Assembly: GCF_051958935.1 (NCBI RefSeq) | Contig: NZ_JBQCFP010000018.1 | Location: 1 to 64,000, forward strand | Direction: 5' to 3' | DNA from: Dokdonella_A sp051958935 | GTDB lineage: Bacteria > Pseudomonadota > Gammaproteobacteria > Xanthomonadales > Rhodanobacteraceae | Length of the DNA: 64,000 bases | Shown: piece after piece, positions 57,077 to 64,000 of the stretch | How positions within the stretch are numbered: position 1 is the first letter of the stretch | How the letters are laid out: the number at the start of each line of letters is the position of its first letter | The notes under the pieces: generated by a model | What the model saw: only the letters and a program-made list of their open reading frames with translations | What the model was told of the DNA's origin: nothing | Databases searched by the model: none | Made by a program: the position numbers and the translations under genes

Positions 57077-58302
57077 AGCGCATCGTCCAGCTCACGACGT
57101 ATCCGCTGAAGGCGCCACGCCATGGCGGCCAGTTGCGCTGCGCGGCAATTCGCGCGTGCTATCGCGAGCTCGGCGCGGAGGTGTCGACCATCGCCGCGAT
57201 CCACGGCACCGATTATCGCCCGGCGGACCTCGAAGGCGAGGATCTCGTCCTCCCGGCCGACCATGCCGCATTCGATCCGCGCCTGGCACGCTTCACGGAC
57301 CTGCAGAGCGGCGAGCTGATCGCCGCCGACGAAGGGACGATCTGGCGCGCGTTCTCGCGCACGCTCGATCGCCTCGCGCCCGATGCGATCGCACTCGAGC
57401 AGCCATGGCTGTATCCGGCCGCGCGCCGCTGGATCGATGCACGCGTGGCGGCGGGCGCGACGCGGCCGCGACTGATCTATTCCTCGCAGAACATCGAAAG
57501 CAAGCTCAAGCGCGACGAGAGCGCCGGGGGCACGCACGATGCGCTACAGGCCGAAGCGGTCGTTCGGGTCGAACGGCTCGAACGCGACGTCGTGCGGCAT
57601 TCCGATCTCGTCGTCGCCTGCACCGCGGAGGAGCTCGCCGTATTGCGCGCGATGGACGACGCGCCTGGTTCGCGCGCCTGGGTCGTCGCGCACAACGCGA
57701 TCGCGCCGTTCGAGCCCGATCCACAGCGCATCGCCGATGTCCGTCGCCGCTTCGGACTGGCCCGCTATGCACTGTTCGTCGGCAGCGCGCACCCGCCGAA
57801 CGCCGACGGCTTCTGGCACATGCTCGCTCCGTCGCTCGCCTTCGTGCGCCCCGACGAGCGCATCGTCGTCGTCGGCGGCGTCGTCAACTACCTGCGCCAG
57901 CATCGCGTCTACCAGGCGTGGCCGGCGATCGACGAACCGCGCCTGGTCACGCCGGGCGAGATCGAACGCGACGACCTCGTCGCGCTGCTCGGCGGCGCCC
58001 ACGTGATCCTGCTGCCGATCACCACCGGCGGCGGTTCCAACCTCAAGACCGCCGAAGCGATCTACAGCGGCCGCCCCGTGCTCGCGACACCGCATGCGCT
58101 GCGCGGCTACGGCGACGCTGCGCGCTGGCCGACGGTCACGGTCGCCGCGGACGCGGATACGTACCGCCGGTCCCTGCGCGCGCTGCTGGATCGTGACGTG
58201 CCGCAGCTGCCGGCGGGATACGCCTCCCTGCGCGAGGAGGTCACCTGGCAGCGCAGCCTTGCGCCGCTCGCGGCCGTGGTCCGCTCGCTCATGGACGCAT
58301 AG
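57073..58302 (+). CDS. GT4-family glycosyltransferase
   Basis: The 409-residue GT-B protein has HGGQLRCAAIRACYRELGAEVSTIAAI at the N-terminus, a YSSQNIESKLKRDE acceptor-side segment, and a donor side with LFVGSAHPPNADGFWHML and ILLPITTGGGSNLKTAEAIYSGRPVLAT. The start is a GTG overlapping the previous TGA by 4 bases. Confidence 0.92.
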   Translation: MKRIVQLTTYPLKAPRHGGQLRCAAIRACYRELGAEVSTIAAIHGTDYRPADLEGEDLVLPADHAAFDPRLARFTDLQSGELIAADEGTIWRAFSRTLDRLAPDAIALEQPWLYPAARRWIDARVAAGATRPRLIYSSQNIESKLKRDESAGGTHDALQAEAVVRVERLERDVVRHSDLVVACTAEELAVLRAMDDAPGSRAWVVAHNAIAPFEPDPQRIADVRRRFGLARYALFVGSAHPPNADGFWHMLAPSLAFVRPDERIVVVGGVVNYLRQHRVYQAWPAIDEPRLVTPGEIERDDLVALLGGAHVILLPITTGGGSNLKTAEAIYSGRPVLATPHALRGYGDAARWPTVTVAADADTYRRSLRALLDRDVPQLPAGYASLREEVTWQRSLAPLAAVVRSLMDA

Positions 58303-58307
58303 CCGCG

Positions 58308-59480
58308 ATGCGCCGGGCCGATCCGCCGCGCGATGGCGTGCCGGCTCACTCCACGGCGCCGCTGGAGTTCGTGCAGGCATTTCGCGGGATCGCGGCGCTC
58401 CTTGTCGTCCTCTGGCACGCGAGCATCTTCCTCGGCCCGTACGGTACCGGGCTCGGCGGCAGGTTGTTCGGATCGGGCGGGTCGATGGGCGTGGACCTGT
58501 TCTTCCTGATCAGCGGCTTCATCATGGTGCACACGACGCGCGGCAGCGACGGCTCCTGGCGGGACGCGGCGGTGTTCGCGATCAAGCGCGCCGCGCGCAT
58601 CTGGCCGGTATGGATCGTCGCCGCCGCGCTGTTCGTGTTGTGCAAGCCGGAGCCCCGCGCGTTCGTGCTCGAGCCCGCGAACCGTTCCTGGCTGCTGCAT
58701 TCGCTGCTGTTCGTGCCAACGCCGGGCGCACCCTCGGACGTCGCGCCGATCTACGGTTTCCCCGTGCTCGGCGTCGGCTGGACACTCAATTACGAGATGT
58801 ACTTCTACGCGGTCTTCGGCGCGTCGATGCTGTTTGCGCGCTGGCGCTGGCATGCGTTTCGCCTGGATCATCGCCACCTTGCTTCTGCTGCCGTACGCCG
58901 CCGGACATCTGGCAACGGACGCGGACTGGGCCGCAATGGCTGCTTCCGGTGGAGCGCATCGATTCGGGCTGCACTACCTCGACCTGATGACCAACCCGTT
59001 GGTGCTGTTCGTGACCGGCGTGATCATCGGCTTGGTCCATGGTTCGCGTCTCGCGATCGGCACTGCGCCCGTGGCGCGGGGCCTGTGCCCCGCCGCGACC
59101 GCCGCCGTAGTGCAGCAGTACGCCATGCAATGCGCGTCGACCACGGCATTGGCCAGTGGGGCCTTTCACTCGCCCCGTTGCTGCTGGTGTACTGCATCGC
59201 GAGCAAGCGCATCGCCATACCCGTGCCGCGCTCGCTCGTCTGGCTCGGCAACATTTCCTTTTCGTTGTACCTGCTGCATCCGTTGGCACCCGCGATCCTG
59301 CGATGGGTGCCGGCCCCGAGCCGGGGATTTGCCGCAATCATCCTCATGACGGGCGTATCCGTCGGCCTCGCCGCGTTGTCCTGCGCGTTGATCGAACGCG
59401 GCCTGTGCGAACGGCTCAAGGAGAGCCTGCTGCGCAGCCTGCCGGCGCGCCCGGTCGCGGGCCTGGCTGCCGAGAGCTGA
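58308..59480 (+). CDS. acyltransferase-3 family membrane protein, middle part frameshifted
   Basis: The ends in this frame match the acyltransferase-3 (OafA/NodX-like) family: FVQAFRGIAALLVVLWHAS, GVDLFFLISGFIMVHTT, WTLNYEMYFYAVFGA, and at the end LVWLGNISFSLYLLHPLAPAIL. Between about 58855 and 59130 this frame turns into a charged Arg-rich stretch, while the +1 frame encodes membrane helices (FAWIIATLLLLPYAAG and NPLVLFVTGVIIGLVHG). So there are two opposite single-base shifts, the first probably an extra T in the TTT at about 58857-58859. This is either a real mutation or a base-calling error. The intact enzyme would acetylate or acylate surface glycan. Confidence 0.85.
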   Translation: MRRADPPRDGVPAHSTAPLEFVQAFRGIAALLVVLWHASIFLGPYGTGLGGRLFGSGGSMGVDLFFLISGFIMVHTTRGSDGSWRDAAVFAIKRAARIWPVWIVAAALFVLCKPEPRAFVLEPANRSWLLHSLLFVPTPGAPSDVAPIYGFPVLGVGWTLNYEMYFYAVFGASMLFARWRWHAFRLDHRHLASAAVRRRTSGNGRGLGRNGCFRWSASIRAALPRPDDQPVGAVRDRRDHRLGPWFASRDRHCARGAGPVPRRDRRRSAAVRHAMRVDHGIGQWGLSLAPLLLVYCIASKRIAIPVPRSLVWLGNISFSLYLLHPLAPAILRWVPAPSRGFAAIILMTGVSVGLAALSCALIERGLCERLKESLLRSLPARPVAGLAAES

Positions 59481-60872
59481 TCAACGCACGCCGAGCTGCA
59501 CCTTGAAGCGCGCGCCGCCGAGCGTGGGCGAGCGGTCGACGACGAGTTCGCCGCGATAGGCGCGCACGATGTCCTGCACGATCGCGAGGCCGATGCCGTG
59601 GCCCTGCACGCGTTCGTCGCCGCGCACGCCCCGCTGCAGGAGATGCTCGACCTGGTCTTCGGGAATGCCGGGGCCGTCGTCCTCGACCGTGAACTCGAGG
59701 CCGGCGCGCCGCCCGCCTGCGGTCGCGAGCGGGCGCGCTTCGAGCAGCACACGGCGGCGCGCCCACTTGAATGCGTTCTCGAGCAGGTTGCCGAGCAGTT
59801 CCATGAGGTCGCCCTGGTCACCGTGGAAACGCGCGCCCGGATCGATCTCGAATTCGCACAGCACCGCCTTGCCGGCATAGACCTTCTCGAGGCTGCGCAC
59901 AATCTCTTCCGCGTACGGCTCCATCAGCAACGGCGCCGCGAACGTCTGGTGGCCGGAGGTGGCCGCCCGCGAGAGCTGGTACGCGACGATCTCGTCCATG
60001 CGCCCGACCTGCTCGAGCACGGTCCAGCGCAGCGATTCGCCGTCGCTGCCGATCTCCAACTGGCTGCGCATCACCGCGAGCGGGGTCTTGAGGCTGTGGG
60101 CGAGATCGGACAGCGTGTTGCGATAGCGCTTGACGCGATCGCGTTCGGCTTCGATGAAACTGTCCAGGCTCGTCGTGAGGCCGGAGAGCTCCACCGGATA
60201 GCGGTCGCCGAGATGTTCCTGCATGCCGCGCTCGACGCGCACGAGATCGGTGGCGACCTTGCGCAATGGCGCGAGACTCCAGCGCAGCACCGCGAGCAGC
60301 AACAGCAGCAACGCGACGCCGAGCACGCCGAGCCAGGTCAGCAGCGTGCGCCGGAAGATGTCGATCTGCGCGCGCAGTGCCTCGCCGTCTTCGGCAACGT
60401 AGAACGTGAGGTGCAACGCATCGCTCTTGCCGCCGCTGTTCCAGTCCACGCCCTGGGCGAGTACGAACAGGTCGCCCGCGGGTGTTTCGACCGGTCCGCG
60501 GAACTGGGCCGGGCCGCGCGGCAACGTTTCGGAGAATGGCAGGTCACGCCCGATCGCCGACGGCGAGCGCCAGCTGCCGTCCTTGGATCCGAGGATCTTC
60601 GCGCCGACGATGCCGGCGTACAGGCCGCTCTGCGAAGGGCGGTCGAAGCGCGGATCCGGTCCGACTTCGGGCGGGATCAGCGTCCCCGCACGGGTCGTGT
60701 CGGAACCGGCGAGGTACGCATACATGTAGCCCTGCAGGCGCTCGCGCAGCGAACTCTCGGCGGCCTCGTAGAAGGCGCGGTCGAGGGTGACGAAGGCGAG
60801 CGCGAGGAATGCGGCCAACACGACGCCCGCCGCCGCCAGAGAGCGCGCTTGCAGCGAAAGCGGGCGCGCCAC
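59481..60872 (-). CDS. phoQ: PhoQ-like sensor histidine kinase
   Basis: The 463-residue protein (GTG start) has two TMs (about 12-30 and 176-196) around a periplasmic sensor of about 145 residues. A HAMP-like segment, the H box LSDLAHSLKTPLAVMRSQLE, and the N, G1 and G2 boxes (GNLLENAFKWA, VEDDGPGIPED, GHGIGLAIVQDIVRAYRG) follow. Family members answer to divalent cations or cationic peptides. It lies 11 bases behind phoP. Confidence 0.93.
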   Translation of the reverse strand: MARPLSLQARSLAAAGVVLAAFLALAFVTLDRAFYEAAESSLRERLQGYMYAYLAGSDTTRAGTLIPPEVGPDPRFDRPSQSGLYAGIVGAKILGSKDGSWRSPSAIGRDLPFSETLPRGPAQFRGPVETPAGDLFVLAQGVDWNSGGKSDALHLTFYVAEDGEALRAQIDIFRRTLLTWLGVLGVALLLLLLAVLRWSLAPLRKVATDLVRVERGMQEHLGDRYPVELSGLTTSLDSFIEAERDRVKRYRNTLSDLAHSLKTPLAVMRSQLEIGSDGESLRWTVLEQVGRMDEIVAYQLSRAATSGHQTFAAPLLMEPYAEEIVRSLEKVYAGKAVLCEFEIDPGARFHGDQGDLMELLGNLLENAFKWARRRVLLEARPLATAGGRRAGLEFTVEDDGPGIPEDQVEHLLQRGVRGDERVQGHGIGLAIVQDIVRAYRGELVVDRSPTLGGARFKVQLGVR

Positions 60873-60883
60873 GGCGTGGACTC

Positions 60884-61600
60884 TCAGGCGTTTTCGGCGT
60901 GCGCGGCGTCGTCCACCGGGTTGTCACTGCGTTCCAGCGCGAAGCGGTAACCGCGACCGCGCACCGTCTCGATCGGCTTGATCGCGTTGTCGGGGTCGAG
61001 CTTGCGGCGCAGGCGCCCGATGAACACCTCGAGCACGTTCGAGTCGCGGTCGAAGTCCTGCTGGTAGATGTGCTCGGTGAGGTCGGCTTTCGACACCAGT
61101 TCGCCCGCGTGCAGCATGAGGTACTCGAGCACCTTGTACTCGTAGCTCGTGAGGTCGACCGTGCTGCCATTGACCGCGACGGTCTGCGCCGTCGTATCCA
61201 GTACCACCGGGCCGCATTCGAGCGTCGGCCGCGACCAGCCGCTCGCCCGCCGCACGAGTGCGTTGAGGCGGGCCAGCAGTTCCTCGACGTGGAACGGCTT
61301 GACGAGGTAGTCGTCGGCGCCGTTCTTGAGGCCCTGTACCTTGTCCTGCCACGACGAACGCGCGGTGAGGATCAGGATCGGATAGCGCTGGCCGGCTTCG
61401 CGCAGCTGCTTGACCAGGTCCATGCCGGACAGTTTGGGCAGGCCGAGGTCGATGATGGCGACGTCGAACGGCACTTCGCGCCCGAGATAGAGGCCTTCCT
61501 CGCCGTCACCGGCTGCATCGACCGCGAAGCCGTCGCGCTTGAGGCGCGCAGCGAGCGTTTCGCGCAGGGGCGCCTCGTCTTCCACCAAAAGTACGCGCAT
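60884..61600 (-). CDS. phoP: PhoP-like OmpR-family response regulator
   Basis: The 238-residue protein has a receiver domain with acidic residues VEDEAP, the phosphorylation site AIIDLGLPKLSG and the conserved Lys in DYLVKPFHVEE. A winged helix follows (LTSYEYKVLEYLMLHAGELVSKADLTEHIY ... VFIGRLRRKLDPDNAIKPIETVRGRGYRF). GGAGGACAC precedes the ATG. It is the middle gene of a PepSY-phoP-phoQ operon. Confidence 0.95.
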   Translation of the reverse strand: MRVLLVEDEAPLRETLAARLKRDGFAVDAAGDGEEGLYLGREVPFDVAIIDLGLPKLSGMDLVKQLREAGQRYPILILTARSSWQDKVQGLKNGADDYLVKPFHVEELLARLNALVRRASGWSRPTLECGPVVLDTTAQTVAVNGSTVDLTSYEYKVLEYLMLHAGELVSKADLTEHIYQQDFDRDSNVLEVFIGRLRRKLDPDNAIKPIETVRGRGYRFALERSDNPVDDAAHAENA

Positions 61601-61641
61601 GTGTCCTCCGTCAGTCTCGTCCGTGCCCGCGCGGGTGCCGG

Positions 61642-61875
61642 TCATTGCTCGGCCTGCACCTGCACGATGCGCACCTGGCCATCGCGGGTCAGGATCTTGA
61701 TGCGATACACCTTGCGCTTGCCCACGTTGAGGGCCTGCACCGACAGCACCTTGCCGTCGATCTCCCGCTGCGCCTGCACGACCGCTTCCTGCACGCTGAT
61801 TTCGCGAGCGCCGGCGGCCGTCGCTGCAAAGACGGTGCAGAGCATGAGCAGCAGGCGGATTGTGTAGGTTCGCAT
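61642..61875 (-). CDS. small exported PepSY-domain protein
   Basis: The 77-residue protein has a signal peptide (MRTYTIRLLLMLCTVFAATAAGA) and one PepSY unit (ISVQEAVVQAQREIDGKVLSVQALNVGKRKVYRIKILTRDGQVRIVQVQ). Such proteins often sit in front of PhoPQ-like systems and may modulate the sensor or a protease. ATG 61875 with GGAG just before it is preferred to the GTG one codon upstream. Confidence 0.85.
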   Translation of the reverse strand: MRTYTIRLLLMLCTVFAATAAGAREISVQEAVVQAQREIDGKVLSVQALNVGKRKVYRIKILTRDGQVRIVQVQAEQ

Positions 61876-62049
61876 CACTCCGTCCGCATCATAGCGACCG
61901 CGGCTCCAACCGCGGTAGCCACGATTGCCGTGGCGGGGAGTCTCGGCAGCACGGATTGAATTGCGGCTGAACCCGTCAAGCGGACCGCGCCGTGGCGCGG
62001 AAAACGCGGCGGCCGCGGGCGCCGATGCGGACGGTTGGACGTCGGTCGG

Positions 62050-62964
62050 CTAGAAGATCTCGGCCACGCAGCAGCGCAGGCTGCCGCCGGCCTTCTCGAT
62101 CTCGTCGAGATCCACGGCGCCGAGCGAGAACCCGGCGTCCTCCAGCGTGCGCCGCTGCGCGGGTTCGAGCGCAGCGGCCGCCGCCGCACTCATCCATACC
62201 CGGCCGGGCGCGAGCGCGATCGCATTGCCGGCGAATGCGCGCTTCTGCGCGGCACTCAGGCGCACGGCAATTCCACCGTAGGCACGCGCGATCGCCTCCG
62301 GAACGGCCGGGTCGGCGAAGCCGTCGCCGGCGAGGATGACCGCGCGGCCGGCGAGCACGGCGAGCACGACATTGGTATGGTACTCGCCCGCGGCGAGTTC
62401 GAATGCGAACGTCAGGCGCAGGCCGAACGCTTCGTGCATCGCGCGTGCGCCGGCCATGTCGCAGCGCTCCGACAAGCCGCAATAGCCGACACCGCGTGCG
62501 CGGTCGATGACGAGCGCGCCGGTCAGTTCGGCGACGTAGTCACCGCGCGAAAGGTCCAGCTCGCGGTAGCCGAGCACGTCGCGGAAGAAGCCGCGGATGT
62601 CATCGCGCGCGGCTTCGCGCTGGCGCACCGGATGGCGCATGCGGCCGACGATGAGGTTGCCGCGCGCGGTCGCGAACACGTTGTTCGGGAACATGCCATC
62701 GGGGCAGTCCGGATCGCCGGGGAAGGTCAGCACCGGCACATCCGCGCCGAGACGGCGCGCGAGTTCGGCGTGCTGGTGCAGGGCGCGCAGCGGATCGGGC
62801 GCACGCGAGAGGTCCATGTAGCGGTTGTCGCGCGCCGACTCCTCGGCGAGCACGCCGCTCGCGGGGCTCACGAGGAACGCGCTGCGCGCGGTGGCCGCAC
62901 CACGCATCGGATAGCGTTCGTCGCTGAACTCGGCGAGGAAGGCGGCGGGATCGGTGACGAACAT
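62050..62964 (-). CDS. arginine-deiminase-family hydrolase (CtlX-like)
   Basis: The 304-residue protein belongs to the guanidino-group-modifying superfamily: SRDNRYMD-like opening with TFPGDPDCPDGMFPNNVFA, the catalytic His in EYHTNVVLAVLAGR and the catalytic Cys in GGSLRCCVAEIF at the C-terminus. Short members of this type in Xanthomonadales are annotated as citrulline-utilisation hydrolases (CtlX) or amidinotransferases. Substrate is not shown by sequence. It follows the tag gene by 9 bases. Confidence 0.83.
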   Translation of the reverse strand: MFVTDPAAFLAEFSDERYPMRGAATARSAFLVSPASGVLAEESARDNRYMDLSRAPDPLRALHQHAELARRLGADVPVLTFPGDPDCPDGMFPNNVFATARGNLIVGRMRHPVRQREAARDDIRGFFRDVLGYRELDLSRGDYVAELTGALVIDRARGVGYCGLSERCDMAGARAMHEAFGLRLTFAFELAAGEYHTNVVLAVLAGRAVILAGDGFADPAVPEAIARAYGGIAVRLSAAQKRAFAGNAIALAPGRVWMSAAAAAALEPAQRRTLEDAGFSLGAVDLDEIEKAGGSLRCCVAEIF

Positions 62965-62973
62965 GGCGCGGCC

Positions 62974-63549
62974 TCAGGGCACGGCATCGTGGCGGAAGCA
63001 GCCGACCAGATGGTCGTTGACCATGCCCGTCGCCTGCATGAACGCGTAGCAGATCGTCGAGCCGACGAAGCGGAAGCCGCGTTTGCGCAGCGCCTTGCTC
63101 ATGCGATCGGAGACGTCGGTAGTGGCCGGCACCTCGGCACGCGTGCGCCAGCGGTTGCGCAGCGGGCGGCCGTCGACGAACGACCAGAGGAACGCGTCGA
63201 GGCTGCCATGGTCGGCGATCGCCTCGAGCGCCGCGCGCGCGTTGTCGCGCACCGATTCGATCTTCATGCGGTTGCGGATCAGCCCGGCGTCGCCGAGCAG
63301 GCGTTCGATGCGGGCATCGGTCAGGCGCGCGCAGCGCGCGATGTCGAAATCGCCGAACGCGCGGCGATAGGCGTCACGCTTGGCCAGCACGGTGCGCCAG
63401 CTCAGTCCCGCCTGCGCGCCTTCGAGGCAGAGGAATTCGAAAAGCGCGCGATCGTCGTGCAGCGGCACGCCCCACTCGGTGTCGTGGTAGTCGCGTTCGA
63501 TTTCGCTGCCTGCGGCCCAGTCGCAGCGGACAGGCTCCCGGCCTTTCAT
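62974..63549 (-). CDS. tag: DNA-3-methyladenine glycosylase I
   Basis: The 191-residue protein has the TagI features: CDWAAGSEIERDYHDTEWGVPLHDDRALFEFLCLEGAQAGLSW, with Cys/His zinc ligands near both ends (RCDWA and VGCFRHD), and FVDGRPLRNRWRTRAEVPATTDVSDRMSKALRKRGFRFVGSTICYAFMQATGMVNDH. It removes 3-methyladenine from alkylated DNA. The start ATG 63549 has GAGGG 8 bases upstream; the longer GTG start at 63573 is less likely. Confidence 0.95.
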   Translation of the reverse strand: MKGREPVRCDWAAGSEIERDYHDTEWGVPLHDDRALFEFLCLEGAQAGLSWRTVLAKRDAYRRAFGDFDIARCARLTDARIERLLGDAGLIRNRMKIESVRDNARAALEAIADHGSLDAFLWSFVDGRPLRNRWRTRAEVPATTDVSDRMSKALRKRGFRFVGSTICYAFMQATGMVNDHLVGCFRHDAVP

Positions 63550-63613
63550 GTAACGACCCTCGATCGTGGACACGTATCATACGCAGCCCGCCGCCCGCGC
63601 CACGCGCACGACT

Positions 63614-64000
63614 GTGACCGCCGTCTCATCTTCCCGTCGACCCGCGCTCGTCGCGCTGGTGCTGCTCACGCTGGTCTGGAGCTACAACTGGATCGTCATG
63701 AAGCAGGCGCTGCGCTACAGCGGCCCGTTCGAATTCTCCGCGCTGCGCTACGTGCTCGGCAGCGCCGTGCTGTTCGCAGTGCTGCTGCTGCGCGGCGAAT
63801 CGCTGCGGCCGCCGCCGCTGTGGCCGACGACCCTGATCGGGCTCGCGCAGACGACGGGTTTCCAGCTGTTCGTGCAATCGGCGCTGCTCGTCGGTGGCGC
63901 CGGCAAGACGGCGCTGCTCGCCTACACGATGCCGTTCTGGGTCGTGCTGATCGGCTGGCTCGCGCTCGGCGACACGCCGACGCGCCGGCTCTGGCTCGGC
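63614..64000 (+). CDS. EamA/DMT-superfamily transporter, 3' truncated by window edge
   Basis: The first 129 residues are visible (GTG start): four hydrophobic helices and the EamA opening PALVALVLLTLVWSYNWIVMKQALRYSGPFEFSALRYVLG. Family members export metabolites or amino acids across the inner membrane. It is divergent from tag. Confidence 0.85.
   Translation, partial: MTAVSSSRRPALVALVLLTLVWSYNWIVMKQALRYSGPFEFSALRYVLGSAVLFAVLLLRGESLRPPPLWPTTLIGLAQTTGFQLFVQSALLVGGAGKTALLAYTMPFWVVLIGWLALGDTPTRRLWLG

Overview
The window is very GC-rich chromosomal DNA, gene-dense on both strands. It looks like a gammaproteobacterium of the Xanthomonadales (Xanthomonadaceae/Rhodanobacteraceae side). The main reasons are a xanthomonadin/aryl-polyene pigment gene set that includes a XanB2-type chorismatase and a WxWxIP flavin halogenase, secreted proteins ending in a DGF(E/D)G tail, and PhoP/PhoQ, Tex, BirA and CoaX proteins of gammaproteobacterial type. 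This placement is inferred from family content; no rRNA gene is present. One tRNA-Thr(TGT) with an encoded CCA is seen. Many long antisense ORFs exist only because of the base composition and are left out.

Layout. 1-12.7 kb holds signalling and envelope genes: the C-terminal part of a Ser/Thr kinase with a periplasmic TPR region, a small TPR-like protein, a large beta-propeller surface protein, a BlaI/BlaR1-like pair with a clear operator (the M56 protein carries seven exact 34-residue SDFE repeats), a lone hotdog dehydratase, a CadC-like winged-helix/TPR regulator, and an HAF-repeat secreted protein. 12.7-20.6 kb is the pigment locus. A minus-strand operon encodes a membrane protein, hotdog dehydratase, acyltransferase, LolA-like carrier and MMPL exporter; it is divergent from the halogenase. 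An acyl carrier protein gene is divergent from xanB2. The ketosynthases are not in the window.

20.6-26.5 kb is a one-carbon module: lipoprotein cytochrome c, YVTN beta-propeller, glutathione-dependent formaldehyde dehydrogenase (frmA), formaldehyde-activating enzyme (gfa) and a TonB-dependent receptor. 26.7-41 kb is mixed: tex, a glycine-zipper lipoprotein, a DsbD-N-like/redoxin pair, tRNA-Thr, a 154-bp MITE-like element, a SPOR protein, coaX-birA, a small secreted protein behind a sigma-54 promoter with two palindromes, mtfA, a C25 (gingipain-like) protease, and a trypsin-like protease paired with an FHA membrane protein.

41-59.5 kb is a surface-polysaccharide locus with an ABC exporter (Wzm/Wzt), at least seven glycosyltransferase genes (one a GT2-GT4-sulfotransferase fusion), a GDP-mannose dehydratase-like enzyme, a DUF4214/coiled-coil protein, a transglutaminase-like protein, and an acyltransferase gene whose middle is read in the wrong frame. 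59.5-64 kb carries PepSY-PhoP-PhoQ, an arginine-deiminase-family hydrolase, 3-methyladenine glycosylase I and the start of a DMT transporter.
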